Shown here: positions 47,069-55,707 of the stretch, piece after piece
How positions within the stretch are numbered: position 1 is the stretch's first letter
Layout: each line of letters starts with the position of its first letter
IMG/VR virus record: IMGVR_UViG_3300022074_000048
Coordinates: 1 to 56,087 of that record
DNA from: a virus
DNA length: 56,087 nt
Strand: one strand, 5' to 3'
Position numbers and translations under genes: made by a program
The notes under the pieces: model-generated
The model's database searches: none
Told to the model about the DNA's origin: nothing
The model's input: the letters and a program-made list of their open reading frames with translations, nothing else

Positions 47069-49422
47069 TAGGGTGTCGCCTGTTGTTTAAATTTATCTAA
47101 AATATCAGCAGGAACTGTGTTTATAATAACGTCTAATTGATCAGGCGTAATATACGAAGGGTCTGACGGATCGAGTTGTGAACGTCTCGCTGCATCGTTA
47201 AGAACGTCAATAAAACTAAGCTCTCTTGCTGAATATGTTGGTTGCCCATCAACGTTACCTGCGCCATCCCCACGATAAGCGTCTACTGATTGGAATTTAA
47301 TTCGACCATTAACTAACCCAACCCGATCAGCAAGACCAGTTCGAATTCCCTCATTATTTTTTAAAAAGCTAGGCAAATTAAATTTAGTTTTATTAGCAAT
47401 CTCATCGTCACTTAACTTTTCAACATCTCTTAAATATTTTATATTCGCGGGAGACTGATGAACACTATCAAAACTAATCGCATAAGCATTAGTTGCTGTA
47501 TCAAGAGCTTGGTTAATACCCGTAATCAACATATCTGCATTAGCAAACCATTTACCTTCTGCTATATCACCGCCACCAAAAGTAACAAGAGCCGCTGCCA
47601 CGTCTTTATCCGTTAGCTTACCTGTTTCACGGCTACCCGCTAAAGCGTAAGCAAAACTCATTAATTGACTTTGTACTTCAGCATTTCCTTGAGCAAGACT
47701 TTGCAAATTAGTAAAGACTTTGCCGACTGTGGTGTTACCAATTCTTTCTGTACTACCTAACATAGACGGCGTAATAACGCCACTAGCATAATTACCAGCG
47801 TTATCGGAAGCCCGTTCGCCAAAGGCTCCAGTTACAGCATCTAGCTGTCCTTTAGCCCCACCGATAAATTTACCAAATTGCGCAACAACACCTACCGAAT
47901 CCGCAGGGGCGGGAGTATTAGATAAAGATCTTAAAATATTGTCACCAAGACCAAAAGCGGCTGCGAGACTATCTCCTTGTTTAGAAAGTGTTACAGCTTT
48001 ACTAGCTGCATCAGCAGCAGTAAATGCTCCTGCCGCACCTTCACCTGCAGCCACCATGCGTCCTTCTACGAAAACATAGCTTTGAGGAGATTTGCGTTCT
48101 GATAGTATATCAATCCGCCCTTCAACTTCATTTAATTCATTAACTATTCGTTTATATTCATCACTATCTGTGTTAGTAATTGCGTTTCTTGCTGTAATTA
48201 GTTCAGCTCTAGCTGTGAATTGCCGACTAAGCTCGTCTTGACCACCTATAGATTTATCTACGCTTAAAACATTCGTCATTGCTAGTTCGGTAGCTGGTTT
48301 AGATTTATCACTAAACCCTTGTACTTTATATTCTTTACCAACTACAAAAGCCTCTGGGAAAGCGGTTGGAAAGGCGGTCTTATAACGATTATAAGTAGCT
48401 TCATCAGAAATAGTAAAAGTAGATTCTACAATATTCGACGCATCAGAAATATTATCTAGTCTTAGACCGTTGTTTTTTAACAAGGCATAAAAAGTCGAAG
48501 GTACTTGATCAACAGAAACGCCTTTAAACGCATTAGGAAAACGAGCGATAATTGGTAACGCTTTTTCTTTTTGATCAGAAGTCAAAGTATTAATCGAAGA
48601 TGTAATCGCTGTTGACCTAGCTTTAGCTTCTGCGTCAGAAATTTTTTCTTCTGCTTGAAAAAATTTAGCAAGATCCATTGCTAAACTAAGTGAGTCAGTT
48701 TTTTGTTTAGCAAGTTGACCTGCGAGCTGAACACCTAATGTTTTACGTGATTTTTCATCCTCTCGGAAAATACCGAAAGCTAATTTATCCATCATGTCAG
48801 ACCGCGCACGTGCTTCTTTTCCTCGCGCTTTACCGACAGCTAAACCTTTTTTACCTGCTCCACCTATATCACCTAAAAACGACCCAGTACTTGTTTTAGG
48901 ATCAAGTAAATCTAAACCAATAGTTAAAGCAACGTCTGCCCACACAGGAACTTCATCGTCTTTCTTTAGATCAAAAAACTTTTGAACTTCAGCTTTTGCT
49001 GCTTCGGGTGTTGCTTTTTCACCGACTAAACTTTTTAAAAGTTGAGTAGACGAGGTATCGTTTTGAAGTTTTACAACAGCCCCTAAAATTTTTGCTATTT
49101 CAGGGTTTTCGTTATGAATATCTTGTACACTAGGGTCGACTTTATTATTATCGTCTGTCGCCATAGTCATAAGTTTGTCGGGATCAGCGTTATCTAACCT
49201 TGGGCCAAATATTTGTTGGCCTACATCTTTTGCAGCTTCATCACTAAGCAACTGGTTCTGTGTAGTTTCAGGAAACATACCCAAACTCATGCCTCTTCCC
49301 GCATCAATTTGAGGCATACTCATTCCTGAAGTATTTTGCGGAAAACCTACACGCGGTGCAGTTTGTTGCAAAAACAAAGATTTTGCAGCTGCAGGAGTCA
49401 AAGTCCGAGGATCAAGAGCCAT
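47068..49422 (-). CDS. Large internal virion / ejection-type protein
   Basis: 784 residues, Ala/Asp/Lys-rich, predicted alpha-helical throughout. DPRTLTPAAAKSLFLQQTAPRVGFPQN opens it. A GAGKKGLAVGKARGKEARARSDMMDKLAFGIFRE segment (about 190-225) and FTAADAASKAVTLSKQGDSLAAAFGLGDNILRSL are notable. No enzymatic motif. It overlaps its neighbours by one base each. Probably another inner-core or ejection protein. Confidence 0.65.
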   Translation of the reverse strand: MALDPRTLTPAAAKSLFLQQTAPRVGFPQNTSGMSMPQIDAGRGMSLGMFPETTQNQLLSDEAAKDVGQQIFGPRLDNADPDKLMTMATDDNNKVDPSVQDIHNENPEIAKILGAVVKLQNDTSSTQLLKSLVGEKATPEAAKAEVQKFFDLKKDDEVPVWADVALTIGLDLLDPKTSTGSFLGDIGGAGKKGLAVGKARGKEARARSDMMDKLAFGIFREDEKSRKTLGVQLAGQLAKQKTDSLSLAMDLAKFFQAEEKISDAEAKARSTAITSSINTLTSDQKEKALPIIARFPNAFKGVSVDQVPSTFYALLKNNGLRLDNISDASNIVESTFTISDEATYNRYKTAFPTAFPEAFVVGKEYKVQGFSDKSKPATELAMTNVLSVDKSIGGQDELSRQFTARAELITARNAITNTDSDEYKRIVNELNEVEGRIDILSERKSPQSYVFVEGRMVAAGEGAAGAFTAADAASKAVTLSKQGDSLAAAFGLGDNILRSLSNTPAPADSVGVVAQFGKFIGGAKGQLDAVTGAFGERASDNAGNYASGVITPSMLGSTERIGNTTVGKVFTNLQSLAQGNAEVQSQLMSFAYALAGSRETGKLTDKDVAAALVTFGGGDIAEGKWFANADMLITGINQALDTATNAYAISFDSVHQSPANIKYLRDVEKLSDDEIANKTKFNLPSFLKNNEGIRTGLADRVGLVNGRIKFQSVDAYRGDGAGNVDGQPTYSARELSFIDVLNDAARRSQLDPSDPSYITPDQLDVIINTVPADILDKFKQQATP

Positions 49423-50312
49423 TACGGAGTTCCTCCACCAAGATTTAACCCAGTCCCGCCAAACATTTGTGGGCGATAACCTAATTGACCAGCTAATCCT
49501 AGACCCGTTGCAGCAATACCTGCGATTTGGCTTAATGGGCTTTGGCTAGGTGTTGTCCCTACAGAAAGCGAAGACTGAGTAGTTGGTACGCCACGAAGTA
49601 AATCACTAAAGAAGCCTAACCGTTGATACGGTTCATAAGATTGTTGAAGAGCAGTAGCTCGTTGAGCATCTACAACACCTTGTGCTTGTTGCTGATAAAG
49701 CGAACCAATACCCAAAAGATTAGAAATATCTTGCTGACCAAGTTGTTGTTGCTGTGCTCCTAACCCAGCCATTTGTCCACCGAACTGACCTAACCCTTGA
49801 GCGACTCGTTGTTGTTGACCAAGTGCAGACTGATAACCAGCTTCACGTAATTTAGCCGCTGTGTCCGCAAATTGACGACCAGCGGCTCCAGCTAATTCAG
49901 TTTGTGCAAGACGTTCGCGAGACCCACCAAAAGCCCCTCGGGAAACAGCGTTTCCCGCAATACCTTGCGCTTGAATTTGACGATTACGTTCGATATCTTG
50001 ACCAACTTGGTCAATAACATCTTGCGTATACGGACTCATAAATTGACGATAAGCAGTCGGGTCTGCAAGTATTCCGGCACCCTGCGTAGTCAAGTTTGTC
50101 GCAGATTGCATAAAAGGACTATATGCACCAACACCTTGGTTAGCTAATTGACCAGCTTGAATTTGTTCTGGGGTTAGCCCTGCAACTTGTATATTAGGAA
50201 CGTTTTGAGGGGTCTGAACTCGCTTATAACCCGATTCAAGGAGCTTACGAGTATAATCCTCCATAAAAGGAGCAAGGCGGGTAATATTTTCTACTGTTTG
50301 TGTTTCAGCCAT
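49422..50312 (-). CDS. Gln-rich virion protein (DNA-transfer-like)
   Basis: 296 residues. ENITRLAPFMEDYTRKLLESGYKRVQTPQ, AGLTPEQIQAGQLANQGVGAYSPFMQ, YMSPY-like FMSPYTQDVIDQVGQDIERNRQIQAQGIAGNAVSRGAFGGSRERLAQ, then a Q-rich helix (QQQRVAQGLGQFGGQMAGLGAQQQQLGQ). The 'Y-x-S-P-Y-x-Q-x-V-x-D ... R-G-A-F-G-G-S-R' pattern is a conserved podovirus virion protein, likely ejected with DNA as P22 gp7/gp20-like proteins are. Confidence 0.7.
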   Translation of the reverse strand: MAETQTVENITRLAPFMEDYTRKLLESGYKRVQTPQNVPNIQVAGLTPEQIQAGQLANQGVGAYSPFMQSATNLTTQGAGILADPTAYRQFMSPYTQDVIDQVGQDIERNRQIQAQGIAGNAVSRGAFGGSRERLAQTELAGAAGRQFADTAAKLREAGYQSALGQQQRVAQGLGQFGGQMAGLGAQQQQLGQQDISNLLGIGSLYQQQAQGVVDAQRATALQQSYEPYQRLGFFSDLLRGVPTTQSSLSVGTTPSQSPLSQIAGIAATGLGLAGQLGYRPQMFGGTGLNLGGGTP

Positions 50313-50321
50313 AAATCGCTC

Positions 50322-51401
50322 CTACGCTTTTGCGTTAGCATCTGCTTTACGCTCGAACGCTCTCATAATTCCCATCATAGTTTTTGCACCACGGTCGGGG
50401 TTGTTTTGTCCAGTCGGATCCGCCCCAGCTACCGCTTTGCCCGTTTGAACAAATTCTGTATTAGAAAGTAACGTTGGAATTTTATCGTCCCTTGGTCCTC
50501 CTGGACCTGTAATATAACCACCGTAAGCGGCTTGCCTAAACATAGGGCGTCCAAGCGGATCACGTTGGAACGGTTGGTAATCAGTTACATAATCAGCAGG
50601 ATTAGAAGATGCTATTGTTTGTTCTAAACCAAATAGAGAATTTTGTGGTGGAGGCGTTAATTCATCCGGTAAACGGGGGTTTTCACCTCTAGCTAAAGCA
50701 GCATAATATTCATCTACGATACTACGTTTATTTGGAGAGGCTACTTCATCTGGTTTCATAGCGTCTGTAAACACCCCACCAATAGCAGGAGATAGAGCTA
50801 ACGCCGCCGCTGTTCCTGCGGGTACAGCGGCTAGTTGTCCCATAATCCCAGTTCCTGCGGCCTGTGGTAAGGCTCCTGCGGCGGCGTTACCTGTTAAGCT
50901 ACCTAAAGTAGGCGAACCGCCCCCAGCGGCGGCTATACCGCTATCTAATCCTGGACCAAGAAACTTTGCCCCTGCAAAGCTCATACCCGCTGTAAGAAGA
51001 GCCTGTTCGGGTGATTGACCAGCGGCTAACCCTCCGATACCACCGCCAATAGCGGCTCCTGCAGGACCACCTACTGCAAAACCTACAATAGAACCAATCA
51101 TAGGTGCGGCTTTTTTAAGGGTTTTTCCTAAAGATTTAAAGAAAAATTCAGGTTGTCCTGTATCGGGGTTAATTGAATTAAGTTCGTTACCAACAATATA
51201 ACGCTCAGGATTTGTAATCCCGACAGCTTTCATTTGTTTAAATAAACTATTTTTTAATTTGGGGTTTGCTTCTAAAACTTCAGCAGGAACTACCGTCTCA
51301 CCTTCCGCCGCATGAACAATATAATTGTCCTCATAGCGACCAAGAGAAGCTAAACCTTTAGCTATATTTTCATATTGAGCCGTTTGCTGCATATTCATCA
51401 C
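50322..51401 (-). CDS. Glycine/alanine-rich virion protein
   Basis: 359 residues. It opens NMQQTAQYENIAKGLASLGRYEDNYIVHAAEGETVVPAEVLEANPKL, has a hydrophobic Gly/Ala region (residues about 100-210, including APMIGSIVGFAVGGPAGAAIGGGIGGLAAG) and ends with GYITGPGGPRDDKIPTLLSNTEFVQTGKAVAGA. The D-D-K-I-P-x-x-L-S-N/D-x-E-F-V motif is widespread in phage virion proteins, and H-A-x-x-G-E-x-V-V-P-x-E is its partner motif. Probably a membrane-active internal protein. Confidence 0.68.
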   Translation of the reverse strand: MMNMQQTAQYENIAKGLASLGRYEDNYIVHAAEGETVVPAEVLEANPKLKNSLFKQMKAVGITNPERYIVGNELNSINPDTGQPEFFFKSLGKTLKKAAPMIGSIVGFAVGGPAGAAIGGGIGGLAAGQSPEQALLTAGMSFAGAKFLGPGLDSGIAAAGGGSPTLGSLTGNAAAGALPQAAGTGIMGQLAAVPAGTAAALALSPAIGGVFTDAMKPDEVASPNKRSIVDEYYAALARGENPRLPDELTPPPQNSLFGLEQTIASSNPADYVTDYQPFQRDPLGRPMFRQAAYGGYITGPGGPRDDKIPTLLSNTEFVQTGKAVAGADPTGQNNPDRGAKTMMGIMRAFERKADANAKA

Positions 51402-51445
51402 CTTTTTAGAAAGATACCTCTTTCTTCATTATGACGCAACTGTTG

Positions 51446-51733
51446 TTAAGAAACAGTCACGGTCACTGTACCGACAGAAGTCGTTGCGCTAACACTACCA
51501 GAAAATATATCCGTAGTCGCAACCACCCTTAAAAACCCTGCTTCTCCGATATAAAAATCTCCATTTTCCAAAGTATTTGCTGCGCCTGAACTAGGAATAC
51601 CTTGGAAATTAACTTTTGCATCTCGAACCTCATCTATTAACCGATCTAAAGCCCGAGCTAATTGATTAACGTAAACAGGATCATATTGATCAGGAGCGAT
51701 CGGTAGTATAGGTCGTACAACTTTTTTAGTCAT
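51446..51733 (-). CDS. Hypothetical virion-region protein
   Basis: 95 residues. RPILPIAPDQYDPVYVNQLARALDRLIDEVRDAKVNFQGIPSSG is followed by LENGDFYIGEAGFLRVV and a beta-rich end. The 'P-x-x-Y-x-x-x-Y-x-N-Q-L-x-R-x-L' pattern recurs in small proteins of marine phages next to the gp10-like tail gene; function unknown. It overlaps the upstream gene by 4 nt. Confidence 0.65.
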   Translation of the reverse strand: MTKKVVRPILPIAPDQYDPVYVNQLARALDRLIDEVRDAKVNFQGIPSSGAANTLENGDFYIGEAGFLRVVATTDIFSGSVSATTSVGTVTVTVS

Positions 51734-53598
51734 CGTCTACCATCCGGACGAACATCCATCCGAGGTGCGCCTAACCGCCATTTTACTCCTGTTCCTGTAT
51801 TTTCGACTCTAATCGACATTTGCCGACCACGTGCTCTAAGATCAATTTTATCTGTGTATTGTTCTACAGGAGACGTAGCTGTTCTTATCGCAGAATCTGA
51901 AGGTGACTCAGTAAAATTATCACCTCCGAAATCCCTACTACGAATTGTAAATAAAGCAGCAGGATTAGCGGCAGACGATCCACTAAAACTTAAATCAGGA
52001 AGAATCCTATTAACCAGCATAAATTGATGACCGTCTCCGATATCAAAATCAGAAGATTCAACAAAAGCATTTATTGCTACAGCACTACCGCTACTATAAT
52101 CGTCTAACCCATTTTCATGGTCATATAAATAAAAGTCTGTACCTGTGCCTTGAGGAAAACTACGCAAACCTGTGGCGCGATCATTCCAAGTAGTCCGTAC
52201 TAAAGTGCCATAATACCAGACTTGCTGTCCGTAATTATAAACAACGTATCTATCAATTTCAGTTGACCCCGAAGAACAATAATGCCACCAAATTTCTGTC
52301 TGACTAGCAATCGAACCGCCATGAAATTTAAACGACTGTTGGTTATTCATGTCGTTAAAAACATAATCACGAACGCTACACGGTATAGCTTGTATCCGAC
52401 CGTCATAAACATAAAAATTTTCTTGGCCCATCCAAAATACAACATCGTTTACACCTACGACTGTATTTGGTCCTGCAATACGAATATTATCGCCTAGCAT
52501 TGAAACGCCGAAAGTAAACGGTGGCCCTAGAAACTGCATGGAATACAGAGCTTGGTCTGTCCAAACCAGTATCTGACGGCTTGTTTGAATCGCTGTAATA
52601 ATTTCACTACCTTTAGATAAGCGTAAATCTCCAGCGGTATTAGTTGCTTTAGGTGTCCAATCGACTACAGATTCTTGACTAGAAAACCGGATAAGAAGTG
52701 GGTCTTGAACAGCTGAACCTATTTCATTAGTACCGAAAGCAATACAATGACGATCAACGTCAGATACTAAAATCTTACGAGCTACTGTAGGAACATCACT
52801 TGCTCCTGTAAGACTTGTTAATGATACGGCTCTTGTACTTGTTCCGTTCGTAGCGTCCCAATAAAAAATTTCTCCGTTCATAACGTTAAAGATCAGGTCT
52901 TCACCAAAGTTGTCTGCGGCCCACAGGCGTAATGTCTGACCAGCAAGAGCACCAGAACTAGACCCCCACTCAAAGCGGCCCCATGTGCCTGCACCCCAAC
53001 CTGTGCCAAGGATCGTGGTTGTTATGCCGATGTTGATCTGAAAAGCGGCAGTACCAGACGATCCGCCACCTGCTGTACTGCCAGAAGAAGCAGATCCTGC
53101 GGTGCTAATAGTAAATGTGGTGGTGGTTGGTACACTTGTAATTTTGTGCTCAATATTTAACTGCGCCGCCGTAACGCCATCAGTGGTTGCAAGACCCGCA
53201 AGTGTAACAAAGTCGCCTGTGATTGCGCCATGTGCAGATTGCGTGGTTACGGTAACTACGCCGCTACCCGCTCCGCCTGTTGTGTTTACAGGATTTGATC
53301 CAAGGCTAACGGTAGATCGAATCGGAGTGATGTCGTTAAAGACGCCGGAGTCTTCAAGAAAGACCTTTTGCTCTGTGCCTATAAACAACAGATTGGCCGA
53401 AGCCAAGGTAACGAAATCGTATATCTTACGAGCTATGCCGGTAAACTTGTTGTTTGATACACGAACCCAACCGCCTATGCGCTCGACATAGCCGTTACGA
53501 AACCTGATTTTGTTCCCATCAAACCAGCCACCTTCATTAGAGTAGTTTGTGCCCTCTCTGTTGATGCCCGGTTTGAATTGCAGTTTGCTTAGTGGCAT
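51730..53598 (-). CDS. P22 gp10-like tail hub / packaged-DNA stabilisation protein
   Basis: 622 residues. The start LSKLQFKPGINREGTNYSNEGGWFDGNKIRFRNGYVERIGGW matches the phage stabilisation protein (gp10) family. GTGWGAGTWGRFEWGSSS, IAFGTNEIGSAVQDPLLIRFSSQESVVDWTP, LRLSKGSEIITAIQT and VWTDQALYSMQFLGPPFTFG are typical beta-propeller-like repeats. Together with the gp4-like protein it forms the short tail. The length is larger than P22 gp10 (472), with a Ser/Thr/Gly-rich insertion at about 100-185. Confidence 0.8.
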   Translation of the reverse strand: MPLSKLQFKPGINREGTNYSNEGGWFDGNKIRFRNGYVERIGGWVRVSNNKFTGIARKIYDFVTLASANLLFIGTEQKVFLEDSGVFNDITPIRSTVSLGSNPVNTTGGAGSGVVTVTTQSAHGAITGDFVTLAGLATTDGVTAAQLNIEHKITSVPTTTTFTISTAGSASSGSTAGGGSSGTAAFQINIGITTTILGTGWGAGTWGRFEWGSSSGALAGQTLRLWAADNFGEDLIFNVMNGEIFYWDATNGTSTRAVSLTSLTGASDVPTVARKILVSDVDRHCIAFGTNEIGSAVQDPLLIRFSSQESVVDWTPKATNTAGDLRLSKGSEIITAIQTSRQILVWTDQALYSMQFLGPPFTFGVSMLGDNIRIAGPNTVVGVNDVVFWMGQENFYVYDGRIQAIPCSVRDYVFNDMNNQQSFKFHGGSIASQTEIWWHYCSSGSTEIDRYVVYNYGQQVWYYGTLVRTTWNDRATGLRSFPQGTGTDFYLYDHENGLDDYSSGSAVAINAFVESSDFDIGDGHQFMLVNRILPDLSFSGSSAANPAALFTIRSRDFGGDNFTESPSDSAIRTATSPVEQYTDKIDLRARGRQMSIRVENTGTGVKWRLGAPRMDVRPDGRR

Positions 53599-53601
53599 TC
53601 A

Positions 53602-53805
53602 TCAATCCGCATCTGCTATGGTCAGTGTACCGGCTGCGACCTGACGCATGATTTCTGCGTAGTGGCGGTTGCCGGGTGCGAGAGGTACGTCCATTTCCAC
53701 ATTGTCAATCGTGGCTATAATTGCTTTATTTACCCCATCAAGAACTAACTCATCGCTATCATTTAAGATTCTGTTTTGCGCATATCTGGCTGATGTAATG
53801 TTCAT
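53602..53805 (-). CDS. Small tail-fibre-region protein
   Basis: 67 residues: NITSARYAQNRILNDSDELVLDGVNKAIIATIDNVEMDVPLAPGNRHYAEIMRQVAAGTLTIADAD. The layout I-x-A-x-x-x-G-x-x-x-S/V-P-x-D-x-x-N-R-H-Y-x-x-I-x-x-x-V-x-x-G is a small conserved protein encoded next to tail fibres in marine phages, possibly an attachment or assembly factor. It lies between the fibre and the gp10-like gene. Confidence 0.72.
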   Translation of the reverse strand: MNITSARYAQNRILNDSDELVLDGVNKAIIATIDNVEMDVPLAPGNRHYAEIMRQVAAGTLTIADAD

Positions 53806-53807
53806 TA

Positions 53808-54893
53808 CTATAACTCCGCATCTAATCTAACACTGTTTGACGTACATATAGCAGTATATGTATAGGCTCCAGCATCAGAGCCGGGCTGCGCTTCAATTAT
53901 TACGCTATGATTCGTCCGACTTAATGCCCCCCAAGAACAGCTAGTAGTATGTATAGAGGGCAACAAAACACTAGCAGAAGCGTTTTGAAAAGTTAAAGTT
54001 GGCTGCGACCTCATTGTTACTGGATAGTCAAGCTGACCATAGTAATAGTTAAGGTTGTTGTAACTTCTTTGCAAATGAACTGAGTTTTCACTATCATTAG
54101 TCTGATAATAATATCTCTGACATCTACGCAACTCATCGCCAAATGACCGATGCTCAAACGGCGTGGCCTGTTCGCCGACTTCCATCTGGACTCCGGTGAT
54201 GTACCATTCGTTACCAACAGTATCAGCAAGATTTACTTGATTGGGGTGTACGGCATTAGCATCAACATCGCCACCCCAAGTTCCATTAAAAAACGTACCG
54301 CTTTTAAGGTCTGCACCACCAAGAAGAGCAAAGTTTAAACGCAGAGATAAGTTATTATCATTAGTAAATGCCCCAGTGGTATCTGGATTGAAAGTAAGCG
54401 ATTTCCGTTCCCAAGTATTTGCACTGTTGATGGTGTATGACAAAGCGTTTTGTCTATCATTATCTGTGTCAAAAAGTCCTACTGTGTATACGCCTGTCTT
54501 GTTGGACTTTACATAAAAAGAAATAGTAAATGCTTTGGCATCCGATGTGCCTTTAGCAAGAGACTGTAAATCTTGTCCTTCAAAACCGTATCTGAGATGC
54601 CAAAACTGTGTGGCAGCCAGAGAGGTGTCGGCAGTTGTTACTTCAATCTTTGCGCTATTAGAAAACCCAGATGGGGCATCTGTACTTTGTGAAAATGTAG
54701 ATACTTGGTCGCCGCTTAGAGAAATTTGAAATCTATCCAATACAGTGTAACCTTCACCAGTTCCGTTTGGTCCTACGTTAGTTTTACTTGTAGCCCTCTG
54801 GGCCACCTGCATCGCACCGTTGATAATCAGGTTCCTGTTCGACAACGCCGTCTGCGAACCAATCAGGGCGGCGAGTTCTGCTGCCTTACTCAT
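53808..54893 (-). CDS. Tail fibre protein with carbohydrate-binding-like domain
   Basis: 361 residues. NRNLIINGAMQVAQRATS, VLDRFQISLSG, a jelly-roll-like middle (FTISFYVKSNKTGVYTVGLFDTDN) and ITGVQMEVGEQATPFEHRSFGDELRRCQRYYYQ. This order (N-L-x-x-N-G-x-M-x-V-x-Q-R ... Y-x-x-D-R ... Q-x-E-x-G-x-x-A-T-P-F-E-x-R ... E-L-x-R-C-Q-R-Y-Y) is the standard distal part of marine phage fibres. It binds a surface glycan by inference. Ends ATGA-overlapped with the next cassette. Confidence 0.85.
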   Translation of the reverse strand: MSKAAELAALIGSQTALSNRNLIINGAMQVAQRATSKTNVGPNGTGEGYTVLDRFQISLSGDQVSTFSQSTDAPSGFSNSAKIEVTTADTSLAATQFWHLRYGFEGQDLQSLAKGTSDAKAFTISFYVKSNKTGVYTVGLFDTDNDRQNALSYTINSANTWERKSLTFNPDTTGAFTNDNNLSLRLNFALLGGADLKSGTFFNGTWGGDVDANAVHPNQVNLADTVGNEWYITGVQMEVGEQATPFEHRSFGDELRRCQRYYYQTNDSENSVHLQRSYNNLNYYYGQLDYPVTMRSQPTLTFQNASASVLLPSIHTTSCSWGALSRTNHSVIIEAQPGSDAGAYTYTAICTSNSVRLDAEL

Positions 54894-55285
54894 GCGAGGT
54901 CTCCCATGTTCTGAAGAGATACGTAGGTTGCATCTACAACCTGACCGCCGCCTGAAGTGTTATTTACATACAGCGTGTTCATCCTGTAACTACCTGTTGC
55001 AATATACGAAGAACTACCAACCCAATGCTGGTTCATGCTTGAACCTGAGATTGCGCTAATACCAGATATTGAATAATTGGTGCTTGCCATAGAACTCGTG
55101 TAGGCGGCTGTGTAATCACCTGTGCCGTTGTCTGTCATGCTGGCAACATTCAATGAGTCAGGAGCCGCTGCACCTGCATTGGTAAGCAGCCATACTTTTG
55201 CACTGCCCTGTGCAACAAAGCTGGTGGCAATGCTGTTGTTCCCGCTGGCATCCTTCAGGGTGTTTACTCTCAGTTCACTAGCCAT
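54890..55285 (-). CDS. Small tail-fibre cassette protein
   Basis: 131 residues. MASELRVNTLKDASGNNSIATSFVAQGSAKVWLL is followed by DSLNVASMTDNGTGDYTAAYTSSM and the terminal GDLA. Same family as 999-1415 and 55285-56087. It begins within a TAATG overlap and ends in the GGAGACCTCGCATGA junction. The N-terminal block S-x-L-R/K-V-N/D-T-L/I resembles the anchor sequence of many fibre proteins. Confidence 0.75.
   Translation of the reverse strand: MASELRVNTLKDASGNNSIATSFVAQGSAKVWLLTNAGAAAPDSLNVASMTDNGTGDYTAAYTSSMASTNYSISGISAISGSSMNQHWVGSSSYIATGSYRMNTLYVNNTSGGGQVVDATYVSLQNMGDLA
54892..54904 (-). repeat. Cassette junction sequence, copy 2
   Basis: Identical 13-mer at the end of the cassette at 54890-55285, joined to the start of the fibre gene at 53808-54893 through an ATGA overlap. 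Confidence 0.9.
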
Positions 55286-55707
55286 TATGCGAGGTCTCCC
55301 ATGAGAAGAAGGGTGGCAATGTCTTGGTCTACAAGAGTACCTGCATCGTTTGCGACGCTGAAACCCGTATCGCTAGTGCGTAGTTCGTTTCCTTGTGAGT
55401 CTAACCCAACAATACATCCCCGCGAACTTCCGCTTCTACGGGCTATACCAGCCCCTGCTTGCTGTTTTTCTGTAGAAAAATTATTTGTATAGTTAAGTTG
55501 ATAGCGTCCTGTTGCAGTATCGGTTAGTGAGGCAGCATTTAAGCTGTCTCTTATGGATGGCGGAGAGGCATCGCCATCTACATTTATCCATGATTTACAC
55601 AACCCCTGCTGCAAATTCGTTGTGGTCGAGTTGCCCTCGCCCGTCACCGCAATAGAGCCAGCCGTGGTTACGCCTGTGATTGTATCGACTTTGAGTTGGC
55701 TTGCCAT
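55285..55707 (-). CDS. Small tail-fibre cassette protein
   Basis: 140 residues. MASQLKVDTITGVTTAGSIAVTGEG, GLCKSWINVDGDASPPSIRDSLNAASLTDTATGRYQLNYTN, a variable C-terminal half and GDLA. Its first half (to about residue 78) is close to its neighbours, whereas residues 80-135 are unrelated. A modular exchange is the likely explanation. Confidence 0.75.
   Translation of the reverse strand: MASQLKVDTITGVTTAGSIAVTGEGNSTTTNLQQGLCKSWINVDGDASPPSIRDSLNAASLTDTATGRYQLNYTNNFSTEKQQAGAGIARRSGSSRGCIVGLDSQGNELRTSDTGFSVANDAGTLVDQDIATLLLMGDLA
55287..55299 (-). repeat. Cassette junction sequence, copy 3
   Basis: Identical 13-mer, here within GGAGACCTCGCATAATG, joining two cassettes through a TAATG overlap. 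Confidence 0.9.
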